The position numbers were made by a program, and so were the translations under genes. Below the pieces are notes generated by a model. That model saw nothing but the letters and a program-made list of their open reading frames with translations. It was not told the origin of the DNA and searched no databases. A stretch of DNA of 64,000 nt from Streptomyces sp. V1I1 (GTDB lineage: Bacteria; Actinomycetota; Actinomycetes; Streptomycetales; Streptomycetaceae), in contig NZ_JAUSZH010000001.1 in NCBI RefSeq assembly GCF_030817355.1, positions 7,016,501-7,080,500 of the forward strand, read 5' to 3'. The number at the start of each line of letters is the position of its first letter. Position 1 is the stretch's first letter. Positions 37,078 through 46,368 of this stretch are shown here, one piece after another.

Positions 37078-37518
37078 ATGGAGGAGCTGGATCGTCAGAT
37101 CGTGGAATTGCTCGTCAAGGACGGGCGGATGAGCTACACCGACCTGGGCAAGGCCACTGGCCTGTCCACCTCGGCGGTGCATCAGCGCGTCCGCCGTCTG
37201 GAACAGCGTGGCGTCATCCGCGGCTATGCCGCGGTCGTCGACCCCGAGGCGGTCGGGCTGCCGATCACCGCGTTCATCTCGGTCAAACCCTTCGACCCGA
37301 GTGCGCCGGACGACATTTCGGAGCGTCTCGCCGACGTGCCCGAGATCGAGGCCTGCCACAGCGTCGCGGGCGACGAGAACTACATCCTCAAGGTGCGCGT
37401 CTCGACCCCGCTGGAGCTGGAGCACCTGCTCACCCGCATCCGCTCGCTGTCCGGGGTATCCACCCGTACCACGGTCGTGCTCTCCACCCCGTACGAGGCA
37501 CGCCCGCCGCGTATCTAG
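37078..37518 (+). CDS. Lrp/AsnC-family regulator (second)
   Basis: 146 aa with the N-terminal HTH (MEELDRQIVELLVKDGRMSY, then GLSTSAVHQRVRRLEQRGVI) and a RAM domain containing CHSVAGDENYILKVRV. A TAGGTT -10 box at 37065-37070 ends 7 bp before the ATG and there is no ribosome site, so the mRNA is probably leaderless. It is followed at 9 bp by an amidohydrolase gene that has its own TAGGCT box. Effector unknown. Confidence 0.92.
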   Translation: MEELDRQIVELLVKDGRMSYTDLGKATGLSTSAVHQRVRRLEQRGVIRGYAAVVDPEAVGLPITAFISVKPFDPSAPDDISERLADVPEIEACHSVAGDENYILKVRVSTPLELEHLLTRIRSLSGVSTRTTVVLSTPYEARPPRI

Positions 37519-37527
37519 GCTGGTCCC

Positions 37528-39168
37528 ATGAGCGAGAGCGCCGCCCCCCAGAGCGAACACCGCACCGTGCTGCTGCGCGGTGGAGAAGTCCACAGCCCCG
37601 CCGACCCCTTCGCCACCGCGATGGTCGTCGAGCGAGGACATGTCGCCTGGGTGGGCTCAGAGGGTGCCGCCGACGCCTTCGCGGGCGGCGTCGACGAAGT
37701 GATCGACCTCGAAGGGGCCCTGGTCACCCCGGCATTCACGGACGCACACGTGCACACCACGGCGACCGGCCTCGCGCTCACCGGCCTCGACCTGTCCGCG
37801 GCGCGCACGCTCGCCGAGGCCCTCGGTCTCGTACGGAAGCACAGCGCCGCACACCCCGGCGACAAGGTCCTCCTCGGGCACGGCTGGGACGCTTCGCGCT
37901 GGCCCGAGCAGCGCCCGCCGTCCCGGGCCGAACTCGACGAGGCCGCCGAAGGCCGCCCGCTCTATCTGCCGCGCATCGACGTCCATTCGGCCGTGGTGAG
38001 CACCGCCCTGCTTGACCTCGTCCCCGACGTCAGCGGCCTCACCGGCTACCACCCGGATGCGCCGCTGACCGCGGCGGCCCACCACGCTGTACGCTCCGCC
38101 GCCCACGGCGCGATCACCCCCGCCCAGCGCGCGGCCGCCCAGCGCGCCGCACTGGCGCGGGCCGCCTCTCTCGGCATCGGCACCGTCCATGAGTGCGCAG
38201 GCCCCGACATCTCCGACGAGGACGACTTCACGTCCCTGCTGGCACTGGCCGGGGCGGAGCCGGGCCCGCGGGTCGTCGGCTACTGGGCCGAGCAGGTCGC
38301 AGATGCGAAGGACGCCCGGCGGATCCGCGAACTCGGCGCGATCGGCGCGGCCGGCGACCTCTTCGTCGACGGCTCCCTCGGCTCGCACACCGCCTGCCTG
38401 CACGCCCCCTACGACGACGCTCCGCACACCGGCGCCGCCCACCTCGACACCGCGGCCGTCGCCGCCCATGTCACCGCCTGCACCGAGGCCGGACTCCAGG
38501 CCGGTTTCCACGCCATCGGCGACGCCGCCCTCACCACGGTCGTCGACGGCGTCAGGGCCGCGGCAGACACGATCGGCCTTGCCCGCGTCCGCGCCGCCCG
38601 CCACCGCGTCGAACACGCCGAGATGCTCACCCCCGAAACCATCGCCGCCTTCGCCGAGTTCGGCCTCACCGCCTCCGTGCAGCCCGCCTTCGACGCGGCC
38701 TGGGGCGGCGACAGCGGCATGTACGCGCAGCGCCTCGGCGTCGAACGGGCCCGCACCCTCAACCCGTACGCGGCACTGCTGCGTGCCGGAGTGCCCCTCG
38801 CCTTCGGCTCCGACAGCCCCGTGACTCCGCTCGACCCCTGGGGCGCCGTCCGGGCCGCCGCCTTCCATCGCACCCCCGAGCACCGCATCTCCGCCCGCGC
38901 CGCCTTCACCGCCCACACCCGCGGCGGCTGGCGCGCCGTCGGCCGCGACGACGCCGGTGTCCTGGTGCCCGGCGCGCCCGCCGACTACGCCCTGTGGCGC
39001 ACCGAGGAACTCGTCGTCCAGGCCCCCGACGACCGCGTCGCTCGCTGGTCCACCGACCCCCGTTCCGGCACCCCGGGCCTGCCCGATCTGAGCCCCGGCG
39101 CCGAACTCCCCGTCTGCCTGCGGACCGTGGTCTTCGGACAAACCGTCTTTGAGCGGCCGTACGAGTGA
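37528..39168 (+). CDS. YtcJ-type metal-dependent amidohydrolase
   Basis: 546 aa, Amidohydro_3 family. It has metal ligands His74/His76 (TDAHVHTT), the GFHAIGDAA His, HRVEHAEML and the GSDSPVTPLDPW Asp motif. It probably hydrolyses an N-acyl or cyclic amide; substrate unknown. TAGGCT at 37516-37521 lies 6 bp before the ATG with no ribosome site, suggesting a leaderless transcript starting inside the end of the upstream AsnC gene. Confidence 0.88.
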   Translation: MSESAAPQSEHRTVLLRGGEVHSPADPFATAMVVERGHVAWVGSEGAADAFAGGVDEVIDLEGALVTPAFTDAHVHTTATGLALTGLDLSAARTLAEALGLVRKHSAAHPGDKVLLGHGWDASRWPEQRPPSRAELDEAAEGRPLYLPRIDVHSAVVSTALLDLVPDVSGLTGYHPDAPLTAAAHHAVRSAAHGAITPAQRAAAQRAALARAASLGIGTVHECAGPDISDEDDFTSLLALAGAEPGPRVVGYWAEQVADAKDARRIRELGAIGAAGDLFVDGSLGSHTACLHAPYDDAPHTGAAHLDTAAVAAHVTACTEAGLQAGFHAIGDAALTTVVDGVRAAADTIGLARVRAARHRVEHAEMLTPETIAAFAEFGLTASVQPAFDAAWGGDSGMYAQRLGVERARTLNPYAALLRAGVPLAFGSDSPVTPLDPWGAVRAAAFHRTPEHRISARAAFTAHTRGGWRAVGRDDAGVLVPGAPADYALWRTEELVVQAPDDRVARWSTDPRSGTPGLPDLSPGAELPVCLRTVVFGQTVFERPYE

Positions 39169-39684
39169 CGTGCGGACATTTCGTGCCGCCGACGGATACT
39201 CGCCACGCTCGGCCGCGACCTGCGGATCTTCCGTGCTGACCTGGTGATTTGGGCAAACCTCGCAGATCAGACGACTGTTGACATGGAGCGCCCACCGGCG
39301 GGTAGGTTCGGCCGAGTCCACCACAGGACGTCCGACCGGCAAACCTCCACGCAGTCGTCGAACGCCGCTGGGTCATGGGGCAGCGTGCCGCACCGGCGCA
39401 CTGCCACTGGGAGCCAGGTTCAGCGCCCGCGCCTCGGGGGCGAGGGAAGGTTCCAGCCGGCCGGCGGGTGCGACCCGGGTGGGGCCCGGCGTTCAGTAGA
39501 CAACGGCTCTCGGTCGACCCGCAGCCAGCGGGTCCCAGGTCGGCCCGAAGGACGCCGGGCCCCGATCCGCAGCTCCTTGTCCGCACCACCGTCGGGCGTA
39601 CGACACCCCAGCTCCGTGCCGCCGTAGCCGCGCGCCGAGCGCTCGCTATGGTGGGGCTCTGTGCACGGACTTTAAGGGGCAGCA
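39169..39684 (+). other. Non-coding gap with sigma-70 promoter and structured RNA candidate
   Basis: No reading frame in this 516-bp gap looks coding. A housekeeping-type promoter TTGACA (39278-39283), 19-bp spacer, TAGGTT (39303-39308) predicts a transcript from about 39315. It contains a perfect 12-bp helix GGGGCCCGGCGT/ACGCCGGGCCCC (39481-39492 with 39552-39563) enclosing a perfect hairpin GACCCGC/GCGGGTC (39516-39534). Either a roughly 370-nt structured leader of the mannose synthase gene or an independent small RNA. Confidence 0.55.
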
Positions 39685-40476
39685 GTGAACGACGGCGCTG
39701 GGGTTACCCGTGGCGAAGCCCAGGGGCGGCGGTACGGCCCGCTCGGCAGGGTCTTGGTGATCATCCCGACCTACAACGAGGCCGAGAACATCAAGCCGAT
39801 CGTCTCCCGGGTGCGCGCGGCCGTGCCCGGGGCGGACGTCCTCGTCGCCGACGACAACAGCCCCGACGGCACAGGCAAATTCGCCGATGAACTCGCGGCC
39901 CAGGACGACCAGGTGCATGTTCTGCACCGCAAGGGCAAGGAAGGGCTCGGCGCCGCCTACCTCGCGGGCTTCACCTGGGGAATCGAGCACGGCTACGGCG
40001 TACTCGTCGAGATGGACGCGGACGGCTCCCACCAGCCCGAGGAACTGCCCCGGCTGCTGACCGCCCTCAAGGGCGCGGACCTGGTCCTCGGCTCGCGCTG
40101 GGTCCCCGGCGGCCGAGTGGTCAACTGGCCCAAGTCCCGCGAGTTTCTCTCCCGGGGCGGCAGCACCTACTCACGCCTCCTCCTCGGCGTCCCCATCCGG
40201 GACGTCACCGGCGGCTACCGCGCCTTCCGCGCCGAGACCCTCGAAGGGCTCGGGCTGACCGAAGTGGCCTCCCAGGGCTACTGCTTCCAGGTCGACCTGG
40301 CCCGGCGAGCCGTCGCCGCCGGTTACCACGTCGTGGAGGTCCCCATCACCTTCGTCGAGCGCGAACTGGGCGACTCCAAGATGAGCCGGGACATCGTCGT
40401 CGAGGCGCTGTGGCGGGTCACCGCGTGGGGAATCGGAGGCCGGGCGAACCGTCTCCTCGGCCGCAAGCCCTCCTGA
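39685..40476 (+). CDS. ppm1: Polyprenol-phosphate-mannose synthase (GT2)
   Basis: Transfers mannose from GDP-mannose to polyprenol phosphate, giving the donor for protein O-mannosylation and lipoglycans. 263 aa, GTG 39685 with AAGGGG upstream. The GT-A fold is visible: [16 protein letters not shown] (about 28-43), [10 protein letters not shown], the metal-binding [13 protein letters not shown], and [20 protein letters not shown]. No C-terminal Lnt-type membrane domain, so this is a stand-alone catalytic subunit. In S. coelicolor the equivalent gene is needed for phage phiC31 infection. The stop codon lies in an 18-bp triple repeat. Confidence 0.93.
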   Translation: MNDGAGVTRGEAQGRRYGPLGRVLVIIPTYNEAENIKPIVSRVRAAVPGADVLVADDNSPDGTGKFADELAAQDDQVHVLHRKGKEGLGAAYLAGFTWGIEHGYGVLVEMDADGSHQPEELPRLLTALKGADLVLGSRWVPGGRVVNWPKSREFLSRGGSTYSRLLLGVPIRDVTGGYRAFRAETLEGLGLTEVASQGYCFQVDLARRAVAAGYHVVEVPITFVERELGDSKMSRDIVVEALWRVTAWGIGGRANRLLGRKPS

Positions 40477-40524
40477 GGTCGCACGTCGTCCTGAGGTCGC
40501 ACGTCGTCCTGAGGTCGCACGTCG
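40471..40524 (+). repeat. Three exact 18-bp direct repeats over the ppm1 stop codon
   Basis: TCCTGAGGTCGCACGTCG three times in tandem (40471, 40489, 40507), then a partial fourth (TCCTGATCGC). The first copy includes the final Ser codon and TGA of the mannose synthase gene, so the array grew downstream from the gene end. Confidence 0.95.
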
Positions 40525-40615
40525 TCCTGATCGCGGACGGCCGCCGGGCCCATCCGCGATCTTCTTGATCACCCGCTTACGCCGCTCCGGCGGCCGTGCA
40601 GGCACACTGGGGGGC

Positions 40616-41212
40616 ATGACGACCGGCACACCGCCCCCGACAGCCCCCAGGCGCTCGCACGCCCGCACTTTCGTCCCACTCTGCGTCGCCGCCTGGCTGG
40701 TGCTCGAGATCTGGCTGCTGACCCTCGTCGCCGACGTGGCCGGCGGACTCACGGTGCTCGCCCTGCTCGTCGGCGGCGCCGTCCTCGGCGGCGTGGTGAT
40801 CAAGCGGGCCGGCCGCCGCGCGTTCCGCAGCCTCACCGAGACCCTGCAGCAACAGCAGACCGGCGAGGGTCCGGCCGCCGGCGTCGGCAGCCCCGGGACC
40901 GGGACCGGCAGCAAGGGCAACGGCTTCCTGATGCTCGGCGGCCTGCTCCTCATGCTGCCCGGCCTGATTTCCGACGTGGCGGGCATGGTGCTGCTGGTGC
41001 CGCCCGTCCGCTCGATGCTCGGGCGGTACGCGGAGCGGTCCGTGGAGAGCCGTATGCGCGCTGCCGCGCCCGGCAGCCTCGGCGATGCCTTCCAGCAGGC
41101 CCGCATTCACCGGCCGGACGGGAAGGTCGTGCAGGGTGAGGTCATCCGGCAGGACGGAACGCCGCCGCGGAGTTACGAGGACGAGGGCCCCCGACCTCCG
41201 CTGACCCCCTGA
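40616..41212 (+). CDS. fxsA: FxsA-family membrane protein
   Basis: 198 aa with two or three N-terminal membrane segments (FVPLCVAAWLVLEIWLLTLV; TVLALLVGGAVLGGVV) and the FxsA core FLMLGGLLLMLPGLISDVAGM with VPPVRSMLGRY. In E. coli FxsA overproduction counters F-plasmid exclusion of phage T7; its normal role is unknown. ATG 40616 follows a G-rich site. It is followed by a strong bidirectional terminator. Confidence 0.9.
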   Translation: MTTGTPPPTAPRRSHARTFVPLCVAAWLVLEIWLLTLVADVAGGLTVLALLVGGAVLGGVVIKRAGRRAFRSLTETLQQQQTGEGPAAGVGSPGTGTGSKGNGFLMLGGLLLMLPGLISDVAGMVLLVPPVRSMLGRYAERSVESRMRAAAPGSLGDAFQQARIHRPDGKVVQGEVIRQDGTPPRSYEDEGPRPPLTP

Positions 41213-41241
41213 CGGGATCTGACGGGATCCGCGCACAGGAC

Positions 41242-41286
41242 AGAGCCGCGGGCCGTCTCACTGAAAGTGAGACGGCCCGCGGCTCT
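41242..41286. terminator. 20-bp-stem bidirectional terminator
   Basis: Perfect inverted repeat of AGAGCCGCGGGCCGTCTCAC around a TGAAA loop, followed by TGTTTCT. It separates the converging fxsA and rbpA genes. Confidence 0.96.
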
Positions 41287-41321
41287 TGTTTCTATGACGC
41301 TGTTGGTGCGGTGTTACGCGG

Positions 41322-41696
41322 TCAGGCGGACTTCCGGCTGTCCCGCGGATGCACAGCGATGTTCATGGCGCCGGAACGCAGGACCGCCAGCCTCTCGGCC
41401 AGCACCTCCTCCAGTTCCTCGCGGGTGCGCCGCTCCATGAGCATGTCCCAGTGCGTTCGCGCCGGCTTGCCCTTCTTCTCCTCGGGGCCATCCCCGTCCA
41501 CCAGGAGTGCCTGGGCGCCGCACGCCTTGCACTCCCACTCCGGCGGAATTTCCGCCTCTACCGAGAACGGCATCTCAAAACGATGTCCGTTCTGGCATGC
41601 GTACTCCACCGCCTGGCGCGGGGCCAGATCGATGCCGCGGTCCGTCTCGTAGCTGGTAACCACGAGGCGCGTACCGCGGAGAGCTCGCTCACTCAT
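41322..41696 (-). CDS. rbpA: RNA polymerase-binding protein RbpA
   Basis: Essential-type actinobacterial transcription factor that binds RNA polymerase and the principal sigma factor HrdB, stabilises open complexes and raises basal rifampicin tolerance. 124 aa: N-terminal tail, zinc-related core (VEYACQNGHRFEMPFSVEAE; EWECKACGAQAL with three Cys and one His), then the basic linker and sigma-interaction domain HWDMLMERRTREELEEVL. A sigma-R promoter lies upstream, matching known thiol-stress induction of this gene. Confidence 0.97.
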   Translation of the reverse strand: MSERALRGTRLVVTSYETDRGIDLAPRQAVEYACQNGHRFEMPFSVEAEIPPEWECKACGAQALLVDGDGPEEKKGKPARTHWDMLMERRTREELEEVLAERLAVLRSGAMNIAVHPRDSRKSA

Positions 41697-41757
41697 GAAT
41701 CGTGCCTCCCGGGCTTGTCGCCCACAGGACAGGTGTCGCTGTCGTCGTCATCCGGTC

Positions 41758-41783
41758 AACGTCCGGTCGGCGGTAAAGATTCC
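41758..41783 (-). promoter_or_regulatory. Sigma-R promoter of rbpA
   Basis: Minus strand GGAAT (41783-41779), 18-bp spacer, GTT (41760-41758), an exact fit to the Streptomyces sigma-R consensus, 62 bp before the rbpA ATG. It implies induction by disulfide stress. Confidence 0.9.
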
Positions 41784-41951
41784 CGTTCCGGGTCATGCGT
41801 CGCCCGTCGTGCCGCCCCTTGTTGTACCCACCATTGCCCGGTTTGTCACATCTGACAGAAAGTGTCACCCAGTGAATTCACTTCTTCAGCACGCAGTAAC
41901 GGTCCGCCTGGCAGGCCAAAGGCGTACACTACCGGCCTTTCACTTCGACGT

Positions 41952-43298
41952 CTAAATCCGCTCCGGGACGGGGTTCCCGGCGGCCGCCACCGCACGCCGC
42001 ACCGGGACCCGCGCCAGCAGTACGAAACCGAGCGCGAAGAAGACCACCAGAGAGATGATCGCGTCCCGATAACTGCCGGTCAGCTGGTACGCCAGGCCGA
42101 ACACCAACGGCCCCAGCCAGCTCAGGCCGCGGTCGCTCATCTCGTACGCCGAGAAGTATTCGGCCTCCTTGCCACGCGGCACCAAGTGTGAGAACAACGA
42201 CCTCGACAGCGCCTGGCTGCCGCCCAGAACCAGCCCGATCGCGCCCGCCAGCGCGAAGAACCAGACGGGTTCCCCGGCCGGCAGGAAGTACCCCGCCGCC
42301 AGAATCAGCGTCCATACGGCGAGCGAGGCGAGGATCGTGCGCTTGGCCCCATGTGTTCGGGCCAGCCGTCCCATCCCCAGCGCACCCGCCACCGCGAGCA
42401 CCTGCACCAGCAGCACCGCGGTGATCAACGTCGTCTGGTCGAGGTCCAGCTCCTCGGAGCCGTAGACCGACGCCTGCGAGATCACCGTCTGGACCCCGTC
42501 GTTGTAGATCAGATAGGCCAGCAGGAACGACAGTGTCAGCGGATGCCTGCGCATGTCCCGCAGTGTGGCCGTCAACTGCCGCCATCCGGACCCGACCGCG
42601 CCCTCGCCGCTCGGCGCCGCCCGCCGGTCCCGCAGCCGCCGCAGTGGCACGAGCGTGAAAGCGCCCCACCACAGGCCGGCCGACGCCAGACAGATCCGTA
42701 CCGCCGCCGACTCCGACAGGCCGAACGAGTCATGGCCCGAGTAGACGACCAGATTCAGCACCAGCACCAGCGCGCCGGCCGTATAGCCGAAGGCCCAGCC
42801 CCGCGACGACACCGCATCGCGCTCGTCCGGCTCCGCGATCTGCGGCAGATAGGCGTTGTAGAGCACCATCGACACCGAAAGCGACGCGTTCGCGACGATC
42901 AGGAGGAACGCGCCCAGCAGATACCGCTCACCGTCGAGGGAGAACATCCCCGTCGTCGCGGCGGCCCCCACATAGGCGGCCACCGCAAGCAACGGTTTCT
43001 TGCGTCCCGTACGGTCGGCCACCGCGCCGGCCAGCGGCATCAGCAGCACCGCTAGCACCACCGAGACGGACACGGCGTAGGCGAAGACCGATCCCGCCCG
43101 TACCGGAATGCCCAGAGGATGCACAAAGCCGTCGGCATCCGCGGCGGCCTTGGCCACCGACGTCAGATACGGGCCCAGGAAGACTGTCAGCACACTCGAC
43201 GAGTAGACCGAGCACGCGAAATCGTAGAAATACCAGCCGCGTTGCTCGCGCCTGCGCTCACTCGTCCCGGTCGTCCGGTCCGCGGTGTCGGCCGTCAC
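41952..43298 (-). CDS. Atg22/UMF1-like MFS transporter
   Basis: 448 aa, twelve-helix major facilitator of the vacuole-effluxer (Atg22/UMF1) branch. The RGWYFYDFACSVYSSSVLTV opening is diagnostic, with DRTGRKKPLLAVAAYVG in the 2-3 loop and LGGSQALSRSLFSHLVPRGKEAEYF in the second half. In yeast the family exports amino acids from the vacuole; bacterial substrates are unknown. GTG start. Its stop lies 255 bp upstream of the rbpA start, and the region between holds the sigma-R promoter. Confidence 0.9.
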   Translation of the reverse strand: MTADTADRTTGTSERRREQRGWYFYDFACSVYSSSVLTVFLGPYLTSVAKAAADADGFVHPLGIPVRAGSVFAYAVSVSVVLAVLLMPLAGAVADRTGRKKPLLAVAAYVGAAATTGMFSLDGERYLLGAFLLIVANASLSVSMVLYNAYLPQIAEPDERDAVSSRGWAFGYTAGALVLVLNLVVYSGHDSFGLSESAAVRICLASAGLWWGAFTLVPLRRLRDRRAAPSGEGAVGSGWRQLTATLRDMRRHPLTLSFLLAYLIYNDGVQTVISQASVYGSEELDLDQTTLITAVLLVQVLAVAGALGMGRLARTHGAKRTILASLAVWTLILAAGYFLPAGEPVWFFALAGAIGLVLGGSQALSRSLFSHLVPRGKEAEYFSAYEMSDRGLSWLGPLVFGLAYQLTGSYRDAIISLVVFFALGFVLLARVPVRRAVAAAGNPVPERI

Positions 43299-43340
43299 TC
43301 CGCGCCCCCTGCTCGTCCCCGTGGTGCAGACGCGCGGGGC

Positions 43341-44105
43341 TCAGACCCAGACTCCCCGGTCGGTCAGTACCGTGCGCAACGTCTCCAGATGATCGGTCAT
43401 GATGCCATCCACTCCGAGGTCCAGGAGCGCTGCCATCCGATCAGCGTCGTTCACCGTCCAGACATGGACCTGCAGACCCCGTTCGTGCGCGGCCGCCACA
43501 AAACGCCGGTCGACCACCCGGATACCGCTCTGCGACACCGGAACCTGCGCACACACCGCGCCCATCCGCAGCGCCGCCGGAATTCCGTACGAGCGCAGCC
43601 GCAGCCCCATCACGCCCCGCACTCCGTACGAGGTCGCCAGCCGCGGGCCCGCGAGCCGCATCGCCCGCGCCACCCGGCCCTCCGAGAACGAGCCGATGCA
43701 CACCCGGTCCCACGCGCTCGCGCGGCGGATCAGGTCGACCAGCGGGACCAGCGCGGGCTCCGCCTTGATGTCCACATTCCAGCGGGCTTCCGGGAACTCC
43801 TCCAGCAGCTCCTCGAAGAGCGCCGGCGGCTCCTTGCCCCCCAACCTGGCCTGCTGGACCTCGCTCCAGGGCAGCGCCGAGATCTTGCCGCTCGCGTCCG
43901 TCACCCGGTCCAGCGTCGTGTCGTGGAAGGCGACCAGCTTGCCGTCCGCGGTGGTGTGCACATCGGTCTCGAAGTAGCGGTAACCGATGTCGGCGGCCCG
44001 CCGGAACGCGGCCGCGGTGTTCTCGATCCCGTCCGCCGCGCCGCCGCGGTGGGCGAAGGCGAGAGTGGAGGGGTGATCCAGGTAAGGGTGGAGTGTGCGC
44101 GTCAC
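43341..44105 (-). CDS. Glycerophosphodiester phosphodiesterase
   Basis: Cleaves glycerophosphodiesters to glycerol 3-phosphate and an alcohol. 254 aa TIM-barrel protein: AFAHRGGAADGIENTAAAF (about 16-34, catalytic His and metal Glu), YFETDVHTTADGKLVAFHDTTLDRVT (second metal pair and second His), and VWTVNDADRMAALLDLGVDGIMTD at the end. No signal peptide, so cytoplasmic. GTG start overlapping the stop of the upstream YczE-like gene by 4 bp. Confidence 0.94.
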   Translation of the reverse strand: MTRTLHPYLDHPSTLAFAHRGGAADGIENTAAAFRRAADIGYRYFETDVHTTADGKLVAFHDTTLDRVTDASGKISALPWSEVQQARLGGKEPPALFEELLEEFPEARWNVDIKAEPALVPLVDLIRRASAWDRVCIGSFSEGRVARAMRLAGPRLATSYGVRGVMGLRLRSYGIPAALRMGAVCAQVPVSQSGIRVVDRRFVAAAHERGLQVHVWTVNDADRMAALLDLGVDGIMTDHLETLRTVLTDRGVWV

Positions 44106-44758
44106 TTTCGCAGTATCGCCTGCCCCGGTGTCCCGCCGGCGACGACCGTGCTGCCACTGTCCTGATCGGAGATGGCGAAGACGCGCAGGAACAGCTGCGC
44201 CAGCGGCCCGATGGCAAGGGCGTACGCGACCGTGCCGACCCCCACCGAACCGCCCAGCACGAAACCGGTCGCCACGACGGCCACCTCGATGGCCGTACGG
44301 ACCAGCCGGATCGAACGGCCCGTGACGCGGTGCAGACCCGTCATCAGACCATCACGGGGACCGGGTCCGAACCGCGCCGAGATATACAGACCCGTCGCCA
44401 CGCCATTGAGCACGATGCCCCCGATCAGCACACCGATCCGCACCCCGAGCCCACGCGCATCCGGAACCAGCGCGAGCGTGCCGTCCATCGCCACGCCGAT
44501 CACAAAGACATTGGAGACCGTGCCGAGCCCCGGCCGCTGCTTCATCGGAATCCACAGCAGCAGCACAACCGCGCCGACGATGATCGACACGATGCCGATC
44601 GTCAGCCCCGTCAGCTCGGCCAGACCCTGATGCAGCACCCCCCACGGCTCAAGGCCGAGCCCGCCGCGCACAAGGAGCGCCGAGCTCACTCCGTACAGCG
44701 TCAGACCGATGTACAGCTGCAGCAGTCTGCGGGTGAGATGCCTCGACACCGTGGACAC
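44102..44758 (-). CDS. YczE/YitT-like integral membrane protein
   Basis: 218 aa with five to six membrane helices and the YczE hallmarks GLGLEPWGVLHQGLA and FGPGPRDGLMTGLHR. It is divergent from a MocR-type regulator gene, the standard genomic partner of this family, which suggests that the regulator controls it. Substrate unknown (pyridoxal-related transport has been proposed for some relatives). Its stop overlaps the glycerophosphodiesterase GTG. Confidence 0.88.
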   Translation of the reverse strand: MSTVSRHLTRRLLQLYIGLTLYGVSSALLVRGGLGLEPWGVLHQGLAELTGLTIGIVSIIVGAVVLLLWIPMKQRPGLGTVSNVFVIGVAMDGTLALVPDARGLGVRIGVLIGGIVLNGVATGLYISARFGPGPRDGLMTGLHRVTGRSIRLVRTAIEVAVVATGFVLGGSVGVGTVAYALAIGPLAQLFLRVFAISDQDSGSTVVAGGTPGQAILRK

Positions 44759-44859
44759 AGTGACGCCCCCCTATGGTGGTTGTGGACTGATGCATGACAC
44801 TCTGTGGCTACGGAACGAACGTCAACCATGGCCAATTCGAGGAAGGTGGACTGACTTCC

Positions 44860-46359
44860 ATGACGCAGTGGACCTCTGCGGTGGGCGCGGCTCAGCTCGC
44901 CCGGCAGCTCACCTCCCAGCAGCCAAGCCCGGCCGGGCCCGGCACCCGCAAGCCCCCCGCCTACCGCGCCCTCGCCGACGGCATCCGGCTGCTCGTCCTC
45001 GAAGGCCGCGTCCCCGTCGCCGCCCGGCTGCCTGCCGAACGCGAGCTCGCCCTGTCGCTGTCCGTCAGCCGGACCACCGTCGCCGCGGCCTACGAGGCGC
45101 TGCGCGCCGAAGGCTTCCTGGAATCACGCAGGGGGGCGGGCAGCTGGACAGCAGTGCCCGCCGGGAACCCGCTGCCCGCACGCGGACTCGAACCTCTGCC
45201 GCCCGAGTCGCTCGGCTCGATGATCGACCTCGGCTGCGCCGCGCTGCCCGCGCCCGAACCCTGGCTCACGCGCAGCGTCCAGGGCGCACTCGAAGAACTG
45301 CCGCCGTACGCGCACACCCACGGCGACTACCCGGCCGGCCTGCCCGCCCTGCGCCAGATGCTCGCCGACCGCTACACCGAGCGCGGCATCCCCACCATGC
45401 CCGAGCAGATCATGGTCACCACCGGGGCGATGGGCGCGATCGACGCCATCTGCCACCTCTTCGCCGGGCGCGGCGAGCGCATCGCCGTCGAATCCCCCTC
45501 GTACGCCAACATCCTTCAGCTGATGCGTGAAGCCGGGGCCCGGCTGGTGCCGGTGGCCATGGCCGAAGGGCTGACCGGCTGGGACATGCACCGCTGGCGG
45601 CAGGTGCTGCGGGACGCGGCGCCGCGGCTCGCGTATGTGGTGGCCGACTTCCACAACCCCACCGGCGCGCTGGCCGACGAGGGTCAGCGCCGCCGCCTCG
45701 TCGACGCCGCACGCTCCGCAGGCACGGTCCTCGTCGTCGACGAGACCATGTCCGAGCTGCACCTGGACGAGGGCATCGACATGCCGCGGCCGGTCTGCGC
45801 CTTCGACCCGGCGGGCAGCACTGTCCTCACGGTCGGCTCGGCCAGCAAGGCGTTCTGGGCCGGCATGCGCATCGGCTGGGTGCGCGCGGCGCCGGACGTG
45901 ATCCGCTCGCTGGTCGCGGCCCGCGCATACGCCGACCTCGGCACGCCCGTCCTGGAACAGCTCGCCATCAACTGGCTGATGCAAACCGGGGGTTGGGAGA
46001 AGGCCGTCGCCATCCGCCGGGCTCAGGCGCGCGAGAACCGCGATGCGCTGGTCGCGGCGGTGCGCCGGGAGCTGCCCGACTGGGAGTTCGACGTGCCGAG
46101 CGGCGGGCTCACCCTCTGGGTGCGCACGGGAGGCCTGTCCGGATCCCGGCTCGCGGAGGTCGGCGAACGGGTGGGCGTGCGGGTGCCGTCCGGGCCGCGC
46201 TTCGGGGTCGACGGCGCCTTCGAGGGCTATGTACGGCTGCCGTTCACGGTCGGCGGTCCGGTCGCGGAGGAGGCGGCGACACGACTGGCGGCCGCCGCGC
46301 GGCTCGTCGAGACCGGAGCGACCACCGGCACGGAAGCGCCGCGGACGTTCGTCGCCTGA
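44860..46359 (+). CDS. MocR-type PLP-dependent transcriptional regulator
   Basis: 499 aa fusion of a GntR winged helix (YRALADGIRLLVLEGRVPV, then SRTTVAAAYEALRAEGFLE, about 33-95) to a fold-type I aminotransferase domain. The PLP lysine lies in TVGSASKAFWAGMRIGW. The cofactor-contacting VVADFHNPTGALAD motif is present. ATG 44860 is preferred; an in-frame ATG 22 codons earlier overlaps the promoter region. The divergent YczE-like gene is the likely target, and the 101-bp gap contains TGTGG(A/C)T words at two places that may be half-sites. Confidence 0.92.
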   Translation: MTQWTSAVGAAQLARQLTSQQPSPAGPGTRKPPAYRALADGIRLLVLEGRVPVAARLPAERELALSLSVSRTTVAAAYEALRAEGFLESRRGAGSWTAVPAGNPLPARGLEPLPPESLGSMIDLGCAALPAPEPWLTRSVQGALEELPPYAHTHGDYPAGLPALRQMLADRYTERGIPTMPEQIMVTTGAMGAIDAICHLFAGRGERIAVESPSYANILQLMREAGARLVPVAMAEGLTGWDMHRWRQVLRDAAPRLAYVVADFHNPTGALADEGQRRRLVDAARSAGTVLVVDETMSELHLDEGIDMPRPVCAFDPAGSTVLTVGSASKAFWAGMRIGWVRAAPDVIRSLVAARAYADLGTPVLEQLAINWLMQTGGWEKAVAIRRAQARENRDALVAAVRRELPDWEFDVPSGGLTLWVRTGGLSGSRLAEVGERVGVRVPSGPRFGVDGAFEGYVRLPFTVGGPVAEEAATRLAAAARLVETGATTGTEAPRTFVA

Positions 46360-46368
46360 CGGCGGAGG

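Noticed and set aside
39244..39890. Overlapping frames upstream of the mannose synthase gene as a protein gene
   Set aside because: They lack recognisable domains, are Arg/Pro/Gly-rich as expected from random GC-rich DNA, and run into the real gene in the wrong frame.
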